64,000 nucleotides of DNA from Cardiocondyla obscurior (taxonomy: Eukaryota; Arthropoda; Insecta; Hymenoptera; Formicidae). A program made the translations under genes and the position numbers. This document shows, piece by piece, positions 11,017-23,500 of the stretch; position 1 is the stretch's first letter; the number at the start of each line of letters is the position of its first letter. A model generated the notes under the pieces. It did no database searches, had not been told where the DNA came from, and saw only the letters and a list, made by a program, of their open reading frames with translations. Location of the stretch: the NCBI RefSeq assembly GCF_019399895.1, contig NC_091879.1:620001-684000 (forward strand), read 5' to 3'.

Positions 11017-14000
11017 ATCGAGCGTCGATTTTTTCTTATTGATTTTCTTTTAAGCAACCGATTCCAATGAATCGAATTCGAGATTATTATAATGTACGGA
11101 CATGTATTTTCGTTACTTTATGCATAATTAATTTGCCCATATATGCCGAGAATATGATATCTTAATTGGGTTAATAAAATGATAAGTATTACGCTTGCCC
11201 GTCTTAATAATAATAATCGTAAATGCAATTCTCGCCTGTCTTAATATGATATATTATTTATTCCTTTGCCTTGTGAAATTTCGATATTCCGTTTTGACGG
11301 TGAAATGCTTTTACGGCGAAAGTAGCGAGGTCTATTTAATAAAAAATAATTATTTTTACTTCTGATTTACGTTTAATATTTTATTCAGAATTTTTTGGCA
11401 ACTGCATAAAAATCGCGCGTAAATATTCTCGCATCGTAAAATTTTCGTTCGTTTCTTAGATACAGATTTATAGCTAATTTTACGGTGTGTGTATAGGTGA
11501 CCTATCTCTCTCTTTTTTTTTTTTTTTTTAAACGAAGGCGTCACAATTCATTGGCGCGGAGTATACACGTAGGGAATCTGGTATGGCCCTCGGGTGCTAT
11601 TGTCGTCTGTTAACGCCATGCGAGGGTAGCCCGCCGGGACAAGTGGCATTGTGTACTTTCGGGGGCCCACGGTCTACAGGTGCAACGCGTAAAGTGCATA
11701 ATGTAAAACCATGAACGAGGGAAGAGAAGACACGAGAGAATATGGGCGGGACCGGTGCGCAACAAAATTAAAGCTCCTTGTACAACGAGAGAAAGTGAAT
11801 GGCGGGGGTTGCTGCTTTCGAAACTGCGCGACGGATTTTTCTCCCGATATCGATGACACGCCGAGGAAACGAAACGTGTTTTGCAACTACTTTTTAAAGA
11901 GCGCTCACGCCACACTTGGCGAAGCCCAATTATCACCTGGTTCTTAACATTAACGATCAAACTTGCGTCGCTTAAAAATTCGCGCGATTTAATTTAACCA
12001 TTTTTTAATTTGTTAATTTTTAATATGCACAACGAATAGTATTTTCCGACGAAAATTTCGTTTCTAAAATTAAAATCTTGGAACGTCCGACGATCGACAT
12101 AATTGTAATGTATCAAAATTTATCTGTATTATTCCGAGCTTGTGTGACGTGTCTACTTGCGACACTCATTATCATCGGCGGGACGGTCATTAAAGTGCGA
12201 CGGTACTTTTTATTATTTTTTTTCTTTTTTTTTTTCTCTATTGAAAGTAGTAAACTATCGCTCTTTGCACGAGCACGTTGCACAATTGAGGCTCCAAGAT
12301 CACCGCCATATCGCGATTGGTCGGGACGAAATAAGAGAGGTTTGCGCCAAGGGATCGTACCACACCTCCACGATCGTCCCTTCGTTGGGATTGGTCAATG
12401 GCTTGGAATCTTTCAGGCCTCTCGTCCACCTTTTGCCCCTCTTTTTTCCTCCTTAGGCTCCTTTGCCTCCTCTCTCCGTTCCCTCTCCCCCTTTCCACAC
12501 ATTGGACCTTTGTTCTCTATTTGTTCGACTTTGAGACGCATTGGGGCTTCGCCTTCACGTCGTCTGATCCCTGTCCCTTTCTCTTTTCCCGCGTCCATCT
12601 TCATCATTATTATCACCGACATTCGTGTTTCTATTTTTACCTCCGGTCTACCGTTGTTTCATCGTTTCTGCTCGACGTTATTATCGTCATTAACGCGAGG
12701 AAGCGAGCTACCGAGCAGTTATATGCGCTTCATCGCGGTTTGCTCATTACGCATTTGAATGGATACTTCTTGAAGGAAATTTAATGTGGTATAATTTTGG
12801 TCGAGTTATTCATGCACGTTCGAATGCTACAAATGCAGATATCCGACGCAAACGGAATATACTTTGTAGAAATTATTAGAAAATAAATAAATCAATCAAT
12901 CTTAATATTTAATAAATTTAATAAAATTAACTTAATATTTAATAAAATTAACAAACGGTTGGAGGATTAATTTTAAACTTACTTGATTAAAAGTTACATT
13001 TGCAATGTATTTTGGAAACGCGACAATAATTGAGTGTTATTGGCACCTGAATGACATTCACGTTATAAATGGCAAAAAAGAGTGACACGTTAAAAGGAGA
13101 GTATCGAGCTGTGTAGCTAAATGTTTTATGAACGTGGACAAAAAGCAGATTAACGATCTCTCGTCGCATTTCAATTGCGTATTATACGGACACCCGGGTA
13201 ATAAGAATCATGGCCACGTTTTGAAATCACGATCTCTCGAAATAACATGATATTGCACTTCCGCCATGTGCACAGTTAATGCCTTTCCCTTGGATATCCG
13301 ACGCGGAAAAAAAAAAAGAAAAAATGGGATTACCGCCGGGCGCAATTGTACAGCACATTACTAATGACGTCAATTACTTTAATTTCCATTATCGTACGCC
13401 GAAATGGAAGTCGATCGCATTCGCATTCCGCCCATCGCGGGAAATAATCGCCGTGACGTTACGCGAGCCTTCTCGCGAAGAATAAAATTACTCGCGCCAC
13501 GACTTTGCACGCGGGCGCATAAGAAGTGACAGTCCGCGAACTCGGGCGGTGCACGTGGCCGTGATTTTTATTTTATATCGCACGCAAGAAGTTTCGGCAT
13601 CGACTACAGCTCGAAGCCGATCGTTATTCCCGTTTCTTGCGCGCCTTCTTGTGACCTTTAAATCTGCAAGTCGGCGCGGATGTTCGCCTTCGTCGTTTTC
13701 TGTCCTTCGCCTTTCCTGGCGAGTGCCCGCTTACCAAGCAAGCTTACTCTTCAGACATTGATCCTTTCCTTCTCTCTTTCTCTTTCTCTCTTTTCTTCCT
13801 CTCTTTCTCGTTTATTTTTTGTTTTTTTGTTTTTTTTTGTTTTTTTGTTTGTTTTTTTACTCGTGTTAAATTTACCTTGCGGCGTTCGTACGAGAGTCGT
13901 TGCGCTCATAAATTTCTAAAAAGAAAACGGCGGCCCGCCGCGAATAACACGCGCCTCCGGAATTATTGCGCAGCTCGAAACGCGCTGCTAATTTTTTACT

Positions 14001-14130
14001 CCTCGCTTCCTCGCTCCCTTCCCTCTCGCCGCCCCCATTCGCCGTGCGCGGATTTTTATTTATTTTTTCGCCGCCGGGTAGAATGCCGCGTATCCTGGCC
14101 GCGTATATCTCTTGCCAAAGGTAGGGAGAA
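11017..14130. other. Intergenic, no gene seen
   Basis: AT-rich with islands of CpG-rich or pyrimidine-rich DNA (12400-12600, 13600-13800). A short tandem-like AT repeat built on TTAATATTTAATAAA lies at 12902-12952. A T-rich tract broken by single G occurs at 13811-13859. No family motifs in any frame. Confidence 0.45.
13811..13859. repeat. (T6-8 G)n low-complexity tract
   Basis: T runs of about 6-8 separated by single G, roughly 49 bases. Confidence 0.85.
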
Positions 14131-14136
14131 CCTTCA

Positions 14137-14295
14137 TTAAAACGCTGCCTCCACGTGTCCTATAGTCGCCATGTTAACGGATGCAGGACCCTCTCCGTCG
14201 AGGGGGATCCAACACGGCTTTTGTGCCGCGTAATAAGAACGCTACTGAAAGCGCGGCGAATTTTAACGGCCACGGGGGCTCCGATAATCTGTGTC
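14137..14295. repeat. Diverged duplication, left copy
   Basis: Alignable landmarks in the same order as the right copy: GCTGCC..CGTGTYC, GCCATGTTAACGG, GCTTTTGTG, ACGCT, GCGAATTTTAACGG and GATAATCTGTGT. No reading frame is obviously preserved between copies. Confidence 0.5.
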
Positions 14296-14368
14296 CGGTA
14301 AAGCGGCCTCTGCTTGACTCGGAGAGATTTCATCTTCGGTAATAGATTGAAAATTGAGACCCGAGCGC

Positions 14369-14514
14369 GCTGCCCTTCGTGTTCGGCTTCGCGGCAGCCA
14401 TGTTACCGGTGTTGGGCCTTTCACTGAGATTCGATCGCTTTTGTGAGCCGTGTTAAGCACGCTGCCGGGGAGATGAGGCGAAATTTATCGGTTGTCCGTG
14501 CTTGATAATCTGCG
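14369..14514. repeat. Diverged duplication, right copy
   Basis: Carries GCTGCCCTTCGTGTTC, GCCATGTTACCGG, GCTTTTGTG, CACGCT, GCGAAATTTATCGG and GATAATCTGCGT, offset by about 230 bases from the left copy. Confidence 0.5.
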
Positions 14515-14581
14515 TTAATTAATGTCGGCTACCGACGTCGGTGCGGACTTACATTCACTAAGCGTATACCTCGAGTACGCG

Positions 14582-14599
14582 AATCAGGTGGACCTGATT
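14582..14599. repeat. Short inverted repeat around an E-box
   Basis: AATCAGGT-GG-ACCTGATT: eight-base arms with a two-base spacer, containing CAGGTG, an E-box of Snail/proneural type. Could be a dimer binding site. Confidence 0.4.
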
Positions 14600-14619
14600 G
14601 CCGACGGGTTGCGCAATAA

Positions 14620-16400
14620 GATCTGCAGGTGCGCAATTAGTAATTTTCTGCAAATTGAGTTAAAGTGGTATGTTGAGAGTGAGCAAAGGCATGCGATTCT
14701 CGTTCACTCCGCGGTTTTTGCGACTCACGAAAATATTTGTTAAACATATAATTTTCATCGCTCGGATTCAAAGTGTAATCGTCAAGAGATTTCAGATTAT
14801 TTTTTTAATATTTTTAGAAATGTTTCTATAATTGCAGCAACGTTTCTTTTTTTTTTTTTTTTTAATAACAATTTCAAAAATTCTTGAATAACAATTAGAG
14901 GAGCGTTTATACATGTAAAAGAATTAATCGGGACCTTGTAATCAAGATGCTCACAACCGGCCAGCGGAGTTAACGCGCGATCAATAAACTCGAACGACGT
15001 GTTAAATTCTCATAAAATCACACTACAGGAGCTTAAAGTGCTCGCATAACACGGAATTACGACGCCGGCGCTTTGCCAGGATTTGTAATGCGACGAGGGA
15101 CCGTTGGCCGAAACACGTTCCCGACCGATAACTTCAATTTGATAATTTATTAACGCAGCTCGTTTCCAAATTTCTGCCGCGGCGGGCTTCTTAACGGGCG
15201 CTCTTAACGAGTCTCATAATCTTTTTTTTTTTATTTTTCCCGGAGCGCGCAAGCTGCGGCACTCCAAGCTGTAACACGCGGCGTTGTATTTACGGAGATA
15301 TCGATGTCTTCATTATACAGTACGCTTGTCGACGAGAGAACTTATCTTCCCCGGGAGTCGCGCATTATCTTTTAAAAACACTTCCGCGTCGCGCTCGCGC
15401 CCGCTTGCCAATTATTATGTATTATATTAAGCGATTAATGCGACCTCGTTGCGTTTTACGATGTGCGACACCGCGATCACTGATTAATTAAAAGATCGGA
15501 TCGTATGCAGATTCGCAGAGTTGAATTTACACGACGGGCGCCCGCCGGGGTGTATCTTATCCGTATCGTGCCTCGGCACAGGCCGCGGGTTTCTCCTCGC
15601 TGTCCGACATTTATATGCGGCGAATTGAACGTGTGTTTAATTGATTTATGCGGCGATTCATCAAGCACCTCGGCATCGGAGGTGCCCATAAGACGCCTAC
15701 GTGCATACCTACGTAGGGACTGATTACAAGGCTTACCATTTTTAAAAACGCGTGGTCGATCATTCAGATATTTCATGGAATTATAGGATTATACTTCTCG
15801 CACGACGCACGTTTCAACTCAATAGTCGCGATACGTTTGTTCGTCGCGCATCGACACGCTAAAAATTATAGTTGTCCTTCTCGTTGCGACAACTCGCAAC
15901 GTTCCTTAAATAAAGTTGTCAATTGTCGACGGCTGATCGATGCAATCTCGTTTAATATCTCAGCCTCGAGTTGATATGTGATAATTGGCGACGCTGGATA
16001 TTTCGTTCCCATCAGCCCTGATATCTCAAAGATCATTTCTTTCACTCGACGTCGTTGTCGCGCGTCAACGGTGTACCGTTCCAGAGACGCGATTTCGGTC
16101 ACCGTACGTTCCTTATAAATACAAGTTCGCGCATTCTTTTTTTCGCAACCGGTTTTTTCTCGGTGCTCCGCGAAGAAATATCGGAGCGATATGCGCGCGC
16201 GGTATCTTCTTCGCGTCACCTTAATCCCGTATGCGGATTCCGTTTTGCAAATGGGGTCCCTGCCGGTGTACCACCGCCATGCGGTGCACGTATGCGTTTT
16301 AAATCGCGATCGTTAACGTGATCGACAAAAAGATTTACGTGCGTCGGGCTCGCTGGTCTGCTGTTTCGATACGGAACGACAAAAAGGAGCGGTGGCGATG
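14620..16400. other. Intergenic, no gene seen
   Basis: AT-rich to about 14930, then CpG-rich mixed DNA. Overlapping open frames on both strands at 15480-16320 have no recognisable motif. Confidence 0.45.
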
Positions 16401-16404
16401 GTCA

Positions 16405-16418
16405 CGCTATCGATAGCG
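16405..16418. promoter_or_regulatory. Palindromic DRE-type site (CGCTATCGATAGCG)
   Basis: A perfect 14-base palindrome with TATCGATA at its centre, the DREF/BEAF-32 core known from insect housekeeping promoters and boundaries. Another CGATA follows at 16456-16460. No gene start was identified beside it. Confidence 0.45.
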
Positions 16419-16437
16419 ACCTCGGGAGCGCTTTTTA

Positions 16438-16455
16438 CCGCGGCCGCGGCCGCGG
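16438..16455. repeat. Triple CCGCGG palindrome
   Basis: Three back-to-back CCGCGG units form an 18-base perfect palindrome, 20 bases after the DRE-type site. Confidence 0.8.
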
Positions 16456-16759
16456 CGATAAAAGAATCGCACACGCCACCGGTCGCGGATCGCCGGAAAT
16501 TGATTCGGTCGGATGTTGAGTTGGGAGCGCGTTAAAACGATCGCGGGAGGAGAAAGAAAACGAGCGCTGGGCGCGCCCGAAGTTCGCGTGCGTGCATCGC
16601 CGGTCAAACGTATTTGTCTCATGTCCATTTTGCACGGGAATTGCCTATTCATTTCGCGTCCTGTGTCCTTGCGGGAACAAACGCGCGGGTGGGATGTAAT
16701 AAAATTTATCTACTTACGTAATAAACGTCGCGCCACACAATAGACGCGCTTAGCGACAC

Positions 16760-17735
16760 GTTTTCGGTTCGCTCAAGTCGAGTCCGCTTTTTCATCTTGA
16801 TCTTTAAATTTGTTTTTTTTTATCTCCGTATTGTTTAAGTATTTTTTAAACTTTAATTTATATATCTGCAAGACGTAGGATTTCTTTGGCCATTAATTTA
16901 GTTCACGCTTGCGTGTCGCATCTTGGTCAACGCGGTGGTTGGTAAATTATGGAGTTTCCTTTTTCTTGTGTCAATTTTATTGCGTCGAGTCACGTTATTA
17001 AATTAATATTACGTCGGTTTTTGCCGATCAAATTACTGAGATATATTCGTATGTATGTCGGCTCAAAGTCATCGAAGCAGCGGCAACGCGATATGATTTC
17101 CTGCTACGGCGTCGGGACGTCGGACGACCGTCGGAAGGCTCCGTAAATAGTGTTCTACTACTAGAGAAGCTTTCGCGCTGCCTTTCATGCAACCCTAGTA
17201 AACCGATGCCGACGAAAAGCTCTCCTAAGTTCTTGAAGGAAGCTAATAATGAATAAAGTACCCTGTATAAATTACAAGCTCTGCTTATAATTTTATATAT
17301 TATTATCAAAAAAAAAAATTACATGCCATTTAATATCATCTGTACGTGCTTAAGCTGATTGTTTCTTACGTCTTTACAAATATCATAAATGTTACCTCGA
17401 AATAATTGCAACGTTCAATAAAAAGAAAAAAAGCCATTTTATATAAATTACACGATATACGATTAAAAATAATTACAGAACGCTCATGGCATATCTTAAA
17501 AATGGCATAAAAAATCAATATATCAAATAAACTTTTGTCGCAAACGAATCTTACGTATGCTGCAATAAATATAAATTAATTCTAACATAAATCAAATTAT
17601 ACATACATGTAGAAGCTTCGAATCTGCGTATTTCCGTATTGCTAACAATGAAAGCGTTCTCGACGACCGCATCGATCGGATTTTCGTGCTGAACATGCGT
17701 GCGCGCCCTGGAGGCGGTCCAATCTATTTCCATCC
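16760..17735. other. AT-rich intergenic DNA, no gene seen
   Basis: Mostly A/T with short homopolymers. No splice-bounded open frame or motif was recognised. Confidence 0.5.
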
Positions 17736-17787
17736 CCCGGGTTGAACGCGTGGGAGGGATCTCGGGGGGAGTCTATAATTAATCCCG

Positions 17788-20539
17788 GGCGTCGCGACGC
17801 CGGCCAGCTTCACGCCACTATGTTTCTCTGGCACGATTTCTCGCCGCAACGACGCCCGTTGCTACACGGTAGGAACGTCGGCGTCCCTTCGACGCCTGTT
17901 GTTCTCCTGGCTCCGGAGGACGTCGCGGCGCGGCCTCCGTCGCGGCCGATGGCCGGCGGGCCGCGACCGGGCGTCGCGACGTCACGCGAAAGCTCCCAGC
18001 GGAAAGCTCGCGACACTTCCTGCACGTGTATGTATCCCTGGCCCGGTGGTACGTCAGACGACGTCTTCCGTTTGACAAGCAGCTCCGTCAGACGTCGTCG
18101 GGTCCCGCGGCTTCGCTAGTGGACGCTGGCACGACGCCGCGCGCGCGCGCGTTTCATGCTCGCCGGGTAGAGCGTCGTGACGTTAGGGCGCCGCAGAGCT
18201 TTCTCAGGGGCGCTCGTCAAGTGGTACGAGCGTAACACCTAACGTCCGCTGACGTGGACCGCCGCTCATCGAAGCGGAATTATTTTAATATTTTTAATAA
18301 TGCGTTATCTATACATTCGACGTCATATATATCTCGGACAGTAAAGGCCAAAAGTTTCGATACTTTATTGAAACTGATAAGCTCGATAAAAAACTTTTTG
18401 CTTTTTTTACCTTTCGTTTCTCGATATTAAAAATAGCATATTGCTCATTGCACGGTCGGCACAAAATTTCACGTATTTATTTGACTCGGGACGAGTCATT
18501 TATTTCGTATAAATTACAGTCATGCAGTGCGTTAATGGATGATTAAAGAAGGACCAGAATTTTTGCCATTTTACAACAGCGACGGGTGAAATTTAAATAA
18601 ATTACGGTCGGTAGTTCATTAGTAAGATCGCCGATAGAGATCTACCGTAACGAAAGCGCAGATTACAGCTTCGCGAGTGATGACAGTCAACGAATGATCG
18701 GTCGACGGCGGACAATTTTCGTGTCGTGCTCTCCTGCTCCGACGTCGCGACGCTCGAGGACTGGTGCCACGGGGCGCTGTCGCCAGCGTGGTGACTTCAG
18801 CGTCGCGACGCCACCGGGGAATCTCCTCGTCCCTCATGCTAGCCGCGTCAAAAAACTCGTTGCGACCGATTCGCGACAAGCGATGAGCGACAGGTGGGCA
18901 GTTGCCGTCGTTGATTCGTCGTCCGCCTTTGCTGGCCGACGTCGCTCGCGCGGTCCGCCGGCTGACCGACGTCGCGACGTCTGTCGCGGGCGTCGCGACG
19001 GCACACCTGTGGCGTGGACGGTGTCGCAGGTCGGGTCGCGAGCCGACGCCGCACCAGGCGCCCATCAGACCGCGACGGCATTCCGGCGTCGCCGTCGTCT
19101 GACCGTAGCGCGTCTGTATCTACTTACCACCGCCGCAGTCGGGAAATACGGAAAATAGGTTGAACGGCTGCTCGCCAAGCTCGGGGAATCATAACGACGC
19201 AGGAATTTTGCGAAGCTTTCGCGAAATAACGTAGGTATTCAAGATCGACCAACAATTTTCCGATCGACTGATTCTATGCACCGTTTTTGGAAGCGTGAAA
19301 AAAAATTTATGATTTAAAGAAGAAGAGATATTATCGTCTGTCTATATGTATACGAGATTTTTATCATAATTAGATATATTTATTTAAGTGTAAGGATAAG
19401 AAAAATTTTCGGTTCTTTAACCGGTAGTTTGTATAGTGAAATAATTGTTTGGTACAATTTATTCATGTAATATGTGCTGGATGTTGTATCTCTTACTGAA
19501 ATATGCCTGAGCTTTTGTTATAAACATTTGTGGAAAAATTTTATTTGAAGGGAATTTTAAATGAGATTAAGTAAAATATGCATTTATTCAGCTTTTCATT
19601 TTCATAATTAATAATATTAAGGCTTTTTGACCAAGGCAGACAAAATTTCCTGCTTTTTTTAATATTTCTAAATTACGATGTCACGATAGTCAAATGTTCA
19701 ATGTAGATATTTTTGTACTTTATATTACTTTCAATAATCGTGCGTTTAAATGAAGTAACGTGCACCACAGGAGATCGTGAAACTGTATTATCGCTAATAC
19801 GCTCGTTAAAAATGTTCTATCTGCGACAAATGTAATTTTAAATTATAACTTAATTTCTATATTTTTCATTAATCTAACATGAAGCGCGTTTATCACCGTA
19901 ATGTGAACCGAGAGAATACACACACATCACGCGGACGCGGCCGAGCGGTTCCTAATTAAAACGTAGATTCTTGAACCACATACCTCGAAACGGAAGTTCA
20001 TCTTTTAGTCGCGCGCATCACCCGATACAGTTTTTATGAGGGTGTATCGGAATTAGGGGCGTCGGCTCGTCGGCGTCGCGACGCTCTATCAGGAGAGTAC
20101 GCGTGGTTATATCGGGCCGACTGCCAATAATAAAACGTAACGAAAGCGCGGAGTATTCGCGGATGCACGTGCGATCGCTCGCGTATGCATGTGGGTAGGC
20201 GCTATTGTGTGCGTGTATCGGTTGTTTCGACACGGTGGAAGAGAGGGGGAAGGGGGGCAGAACGGGAACGGCAGGGTTTTTTTTTTTAATCCTCGGCGTC
20301 TCAGAGGGAGGCAGCCACCCGACGTCTTTAACGGCGCGACATCGCCTTTCAACGATAAAAGGAAAAAGGGAGGAAAAGCTTGCGATCCCAGAGAGCTTTC
20401 GATAAGACGAAGCATCCAGCATCCGGTTGCTTGCGAACAGCCCCCATTAGCAGGGATACAGAAGGTCGCAGGCACGTAGACCGGCTGAGCGTCGGACACG
20501 TGTCCACGAACCGAAAAAGCGCGGGCGTCGCGACGCCCG
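17788..20539. repeat. Cluster of the palindrome GTCGCGAC
   Basis: Eight copies of GTCGCGAC occur at 17791, 17973, 18744, 18802, 18971, 18992, 20075 and 20527; only two more were found in the rest of the window (4868, 35712). Several have extended symmetry: GGCGTCGCGACGCC (17788-17801), GCGTCGCGACGC (18800-18811), GACGTCGCGACGTC (18968-18981) and CGGGCGTCGCGACGCCCG (20522-20539). The host DNA is CpG-rich at 17740-18240 and 18690-19140 but AT-rich at 19150-20000. The open frames here are Arg/Pro/Ala-rich and unrecognised. It may be a regulatory cluster or the remains of a repeat element. Confidence 0.6.
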
Positions 20540-20559
20540 ACCGGGAAAACAGAACGTGC

Positions 20560-23500
20560 CGGCGCTCCTCGTGAACGGCGCGTGGATTCCGTGGCATTCT
20601 CGCGGATTTGCTCCTGATGCAGCCCTCTGCACGGCGGTAGAAAAACTCGGCAGATTTAAAATACTCTGCGGGATTAAATCCATTCGTTTAGATCGGCGGA
20701 ATAAAATTTGTAGAAAGATAGAAGCGAAAAAGAAAACGACAAAAAAAAAAGATTTATTTAAATATGTATAGATGTATAATATGTATAATTTTTTTAAGCG
20801 TTTATTTCTACAGAAGCCGGTTGTCTAGTGAGAGAAAAAAAGGCTCCGCGGCGCAAGCGAGGAAACGCGTCGCGATAACGCGTTATCACGATCGCGCGTG
20901 CACCTTTTCAGTGCCAGAGTGCGGATTTCACGATCGCTTTGCCGCGTTGGCGCGGCTTCGGACTGTATTCCCCGGCGGGTATTTGACAAATTCGCGGAAT
21001 TTTACGGCTCCATTTACGGTAACCGCGGTAAGCGCTACCGGACGATGCTCGCGAGCTGCCAGATAACACGAATACCTGTATCCTTAATTGGACGCAGTTA
21101 TGCAGCGGGGCGGCGGTCGCTGTTGAATACGACGCCGGCCGGCGTACTTCTCCGCTAACCACGTCCAATTACGTCTTTCTTTCGCCGTGCAGTTACGACG
21201 ACACGTCGACGACATTAATTTCCTCTCTTCTCCCGGACTTGGCGATATAAAGAAAGAGATGCGCAAATGCCGCCGACCAGAAAAACCCGGCGACGATATC
21301 GAAGCGCTTAACAACTTCCTGTGCGTGTCGGCCGTTTCAATCCGCTATCTCCTAGAACGATATTACTCTCGTTTTAAATTGACTTTAAATCTTTTTACGC
21401 GTGCGAAGTACAAAGCCCCGCGGGATTCGCCTGCTCGCAATAAGGATACAATCAGCTTCACACGCGAATGTCGGCGAAATAATCGTGGCCTCCGAGCCCG
21501 CTGCCATATTTCCGGTCGCGATGAGGCCTTTCCGCGGCTCGTCATTCGTCAACGGACGGCAGCCTGCAATCATACGCTCGTTTATATACAGCTAGCATTT
21601 CGGCAATGCCAGCCAGCCAAGGGCTCTCGACCCTTTTTTGCCTCTTTCGTGTCAACTGGTCCGCGGCAAAGCGAAGATGTCCGTGACAATAAAATCATTC
21701 TTTAATTTACGAGAAAATTATGTAGCTTCTTACTCATGCTATTTATTATGCTTACACAAAATTAGCTTTTATTTTCTTTATTTTTTTTATTAATATAGTC
21801 GCAAAATTAAAAAAAAAATTTTTTTTTTTTTTTTGTAAACTTTTGTTATTTGCCACCACCTTCGTGTGAGGTCTTCGACCGTGCGGAACAATTATTTTTA
21901 GATTAAGCACCTTTTAATATTTATACACGACATACTGATTTCTTCCAAGTACGATAACGTAAATGCTTTTTAAAAGGTGGTTACGAAGTGAATCTCTTGC
22001 ATTTAAAAAGGCGATGCTCGATGCAATTACGCAACCGCGTAATCTCTCGCGGATTCGACAATAAGAAAGAAGAAACGCAGGGCGGGAATGATGGGGAACG
22101 GGCGATTCATACGTAATCGTAAGCACGTAACGGTCGCGGAGAAGCACCGCAAAGTCCCCCGGGAGGGTACACATAACGAATTTCGCCCGCAATTTCGCTG
22201 TAATTTGCAGCGAGCGAGCGAGTCGGTGCCCTTTGATGGGCGCTTTCCTGGAGCCGCGATCCCGAGCTGTTTCCGCGTTTTCACGTGGCGCTTGGAGGCC
22301 TCGAACACCTCTCAAACACGAGATAATATTCCCGCTGGTAATTGTTCGCGCGAGAAAATTTGCGGGCGGGATTACGCCGGCGAACTTAGGAACGCCACTC
22401 TCGCGCATCTGTACATTACCACGAGCATAAATAATTCATCCGCGTTAGTCCCGAAACAGAGGCGCGCGTCGATCTCCACCATCTCTCGCTCGCCGGAGGC
22501 TCACGAGAGCGCTCTCACAATTAACGGACGTTAATTTGCGCAGATTAAGAACGGATAAGTACGATCGAGGTATTCGATCGAATTTATTAGGTACGAAAGA
22601 TAGCCGTAGGCTCAACAGCTGTAAGCTGTAATAATAGCGATCGGGACGTTTCATTAGAGCGGAACAAAAATTGAAAACAAGCTCGTTTGCGCGATATAAT
22701 AATTATTAGTCGTTCGACTAGCCGAAAATTATTGTCAGATACGTCGTTCGCAGCATGTACCTTTCGTCAGATTCTATCTCGTTTGATCTAATGCTACGTA
22801 TAGTGGATAACTGCACGCGCTCAGTGCCGTTTTAAATATATGGAGCGTAGAAAACCGTGTGATGTGCGCCCACAAAGTACTGGCGTGGAATAGTCCCGTG
22901 GTAGCTGTTGCTAGTTTCTTATTACGACTACTTTTGACGAGCGATGAACGACCGCGGCATTTGGACAGGTGTGCCGGTGTTTACGGGCGATGTTGTAAGT
23001 ATAAAATTGATATCGCTTATAATTTCAGGTCGTTACAGTCAGGTTTTGCGGGAGCGAAGATACTAGATTATTATAAGTTCATGATTACAGGCTCCGATCG
23101 CAGCGGAGCGCCCGTCGTTGCCCGGGCCCGGCCGCGGTTGCCTTTACGATCGTTAATGAAGCACCCCGGTTTTCGTATTTCGCTTTTGCGCTTTTCAATT
23201 GCGCTCGCGGCTAAAAATCACCGTTTCGAAGTGGGTTATGGAAATGAGCCGCGAATTTTCGCCCCGGGCGCGTGAATAATCGCGGATTTAGCGACGCCTT
23301 TAATCCGTTTTCGTCCCGCGTCGTCCAGATCGGGGACGTTCCCGCGGATAACAGTCGCCGGGAAATGCTCACCGTGATATTGCCGCCGTCTACATCGGCA
23401 ACGTCTCTTAATGTCGCGGTGAAAATGTTGCCGGATAATTTACAAGATCTTAATTAGCGAGTAATTTTTACAACGACGATAACAGTTATTCGGCAGTTTA

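Noticed and set aside
17742..19158. Open frames of 125-154 codons in the GTCGCGAC cluster.
   Set aside because: Open on both strands because of GC-rich composition. No recognised transposase or other domain, so treated as non-coding.
19935..20010. GCGGCCGAGCGGTT resembles a tRNA-Ser/Leu D-arm (A box).
   Set aside because: No matching B box (GGTTCRANYCC) or acceptor stem at the expected distance.
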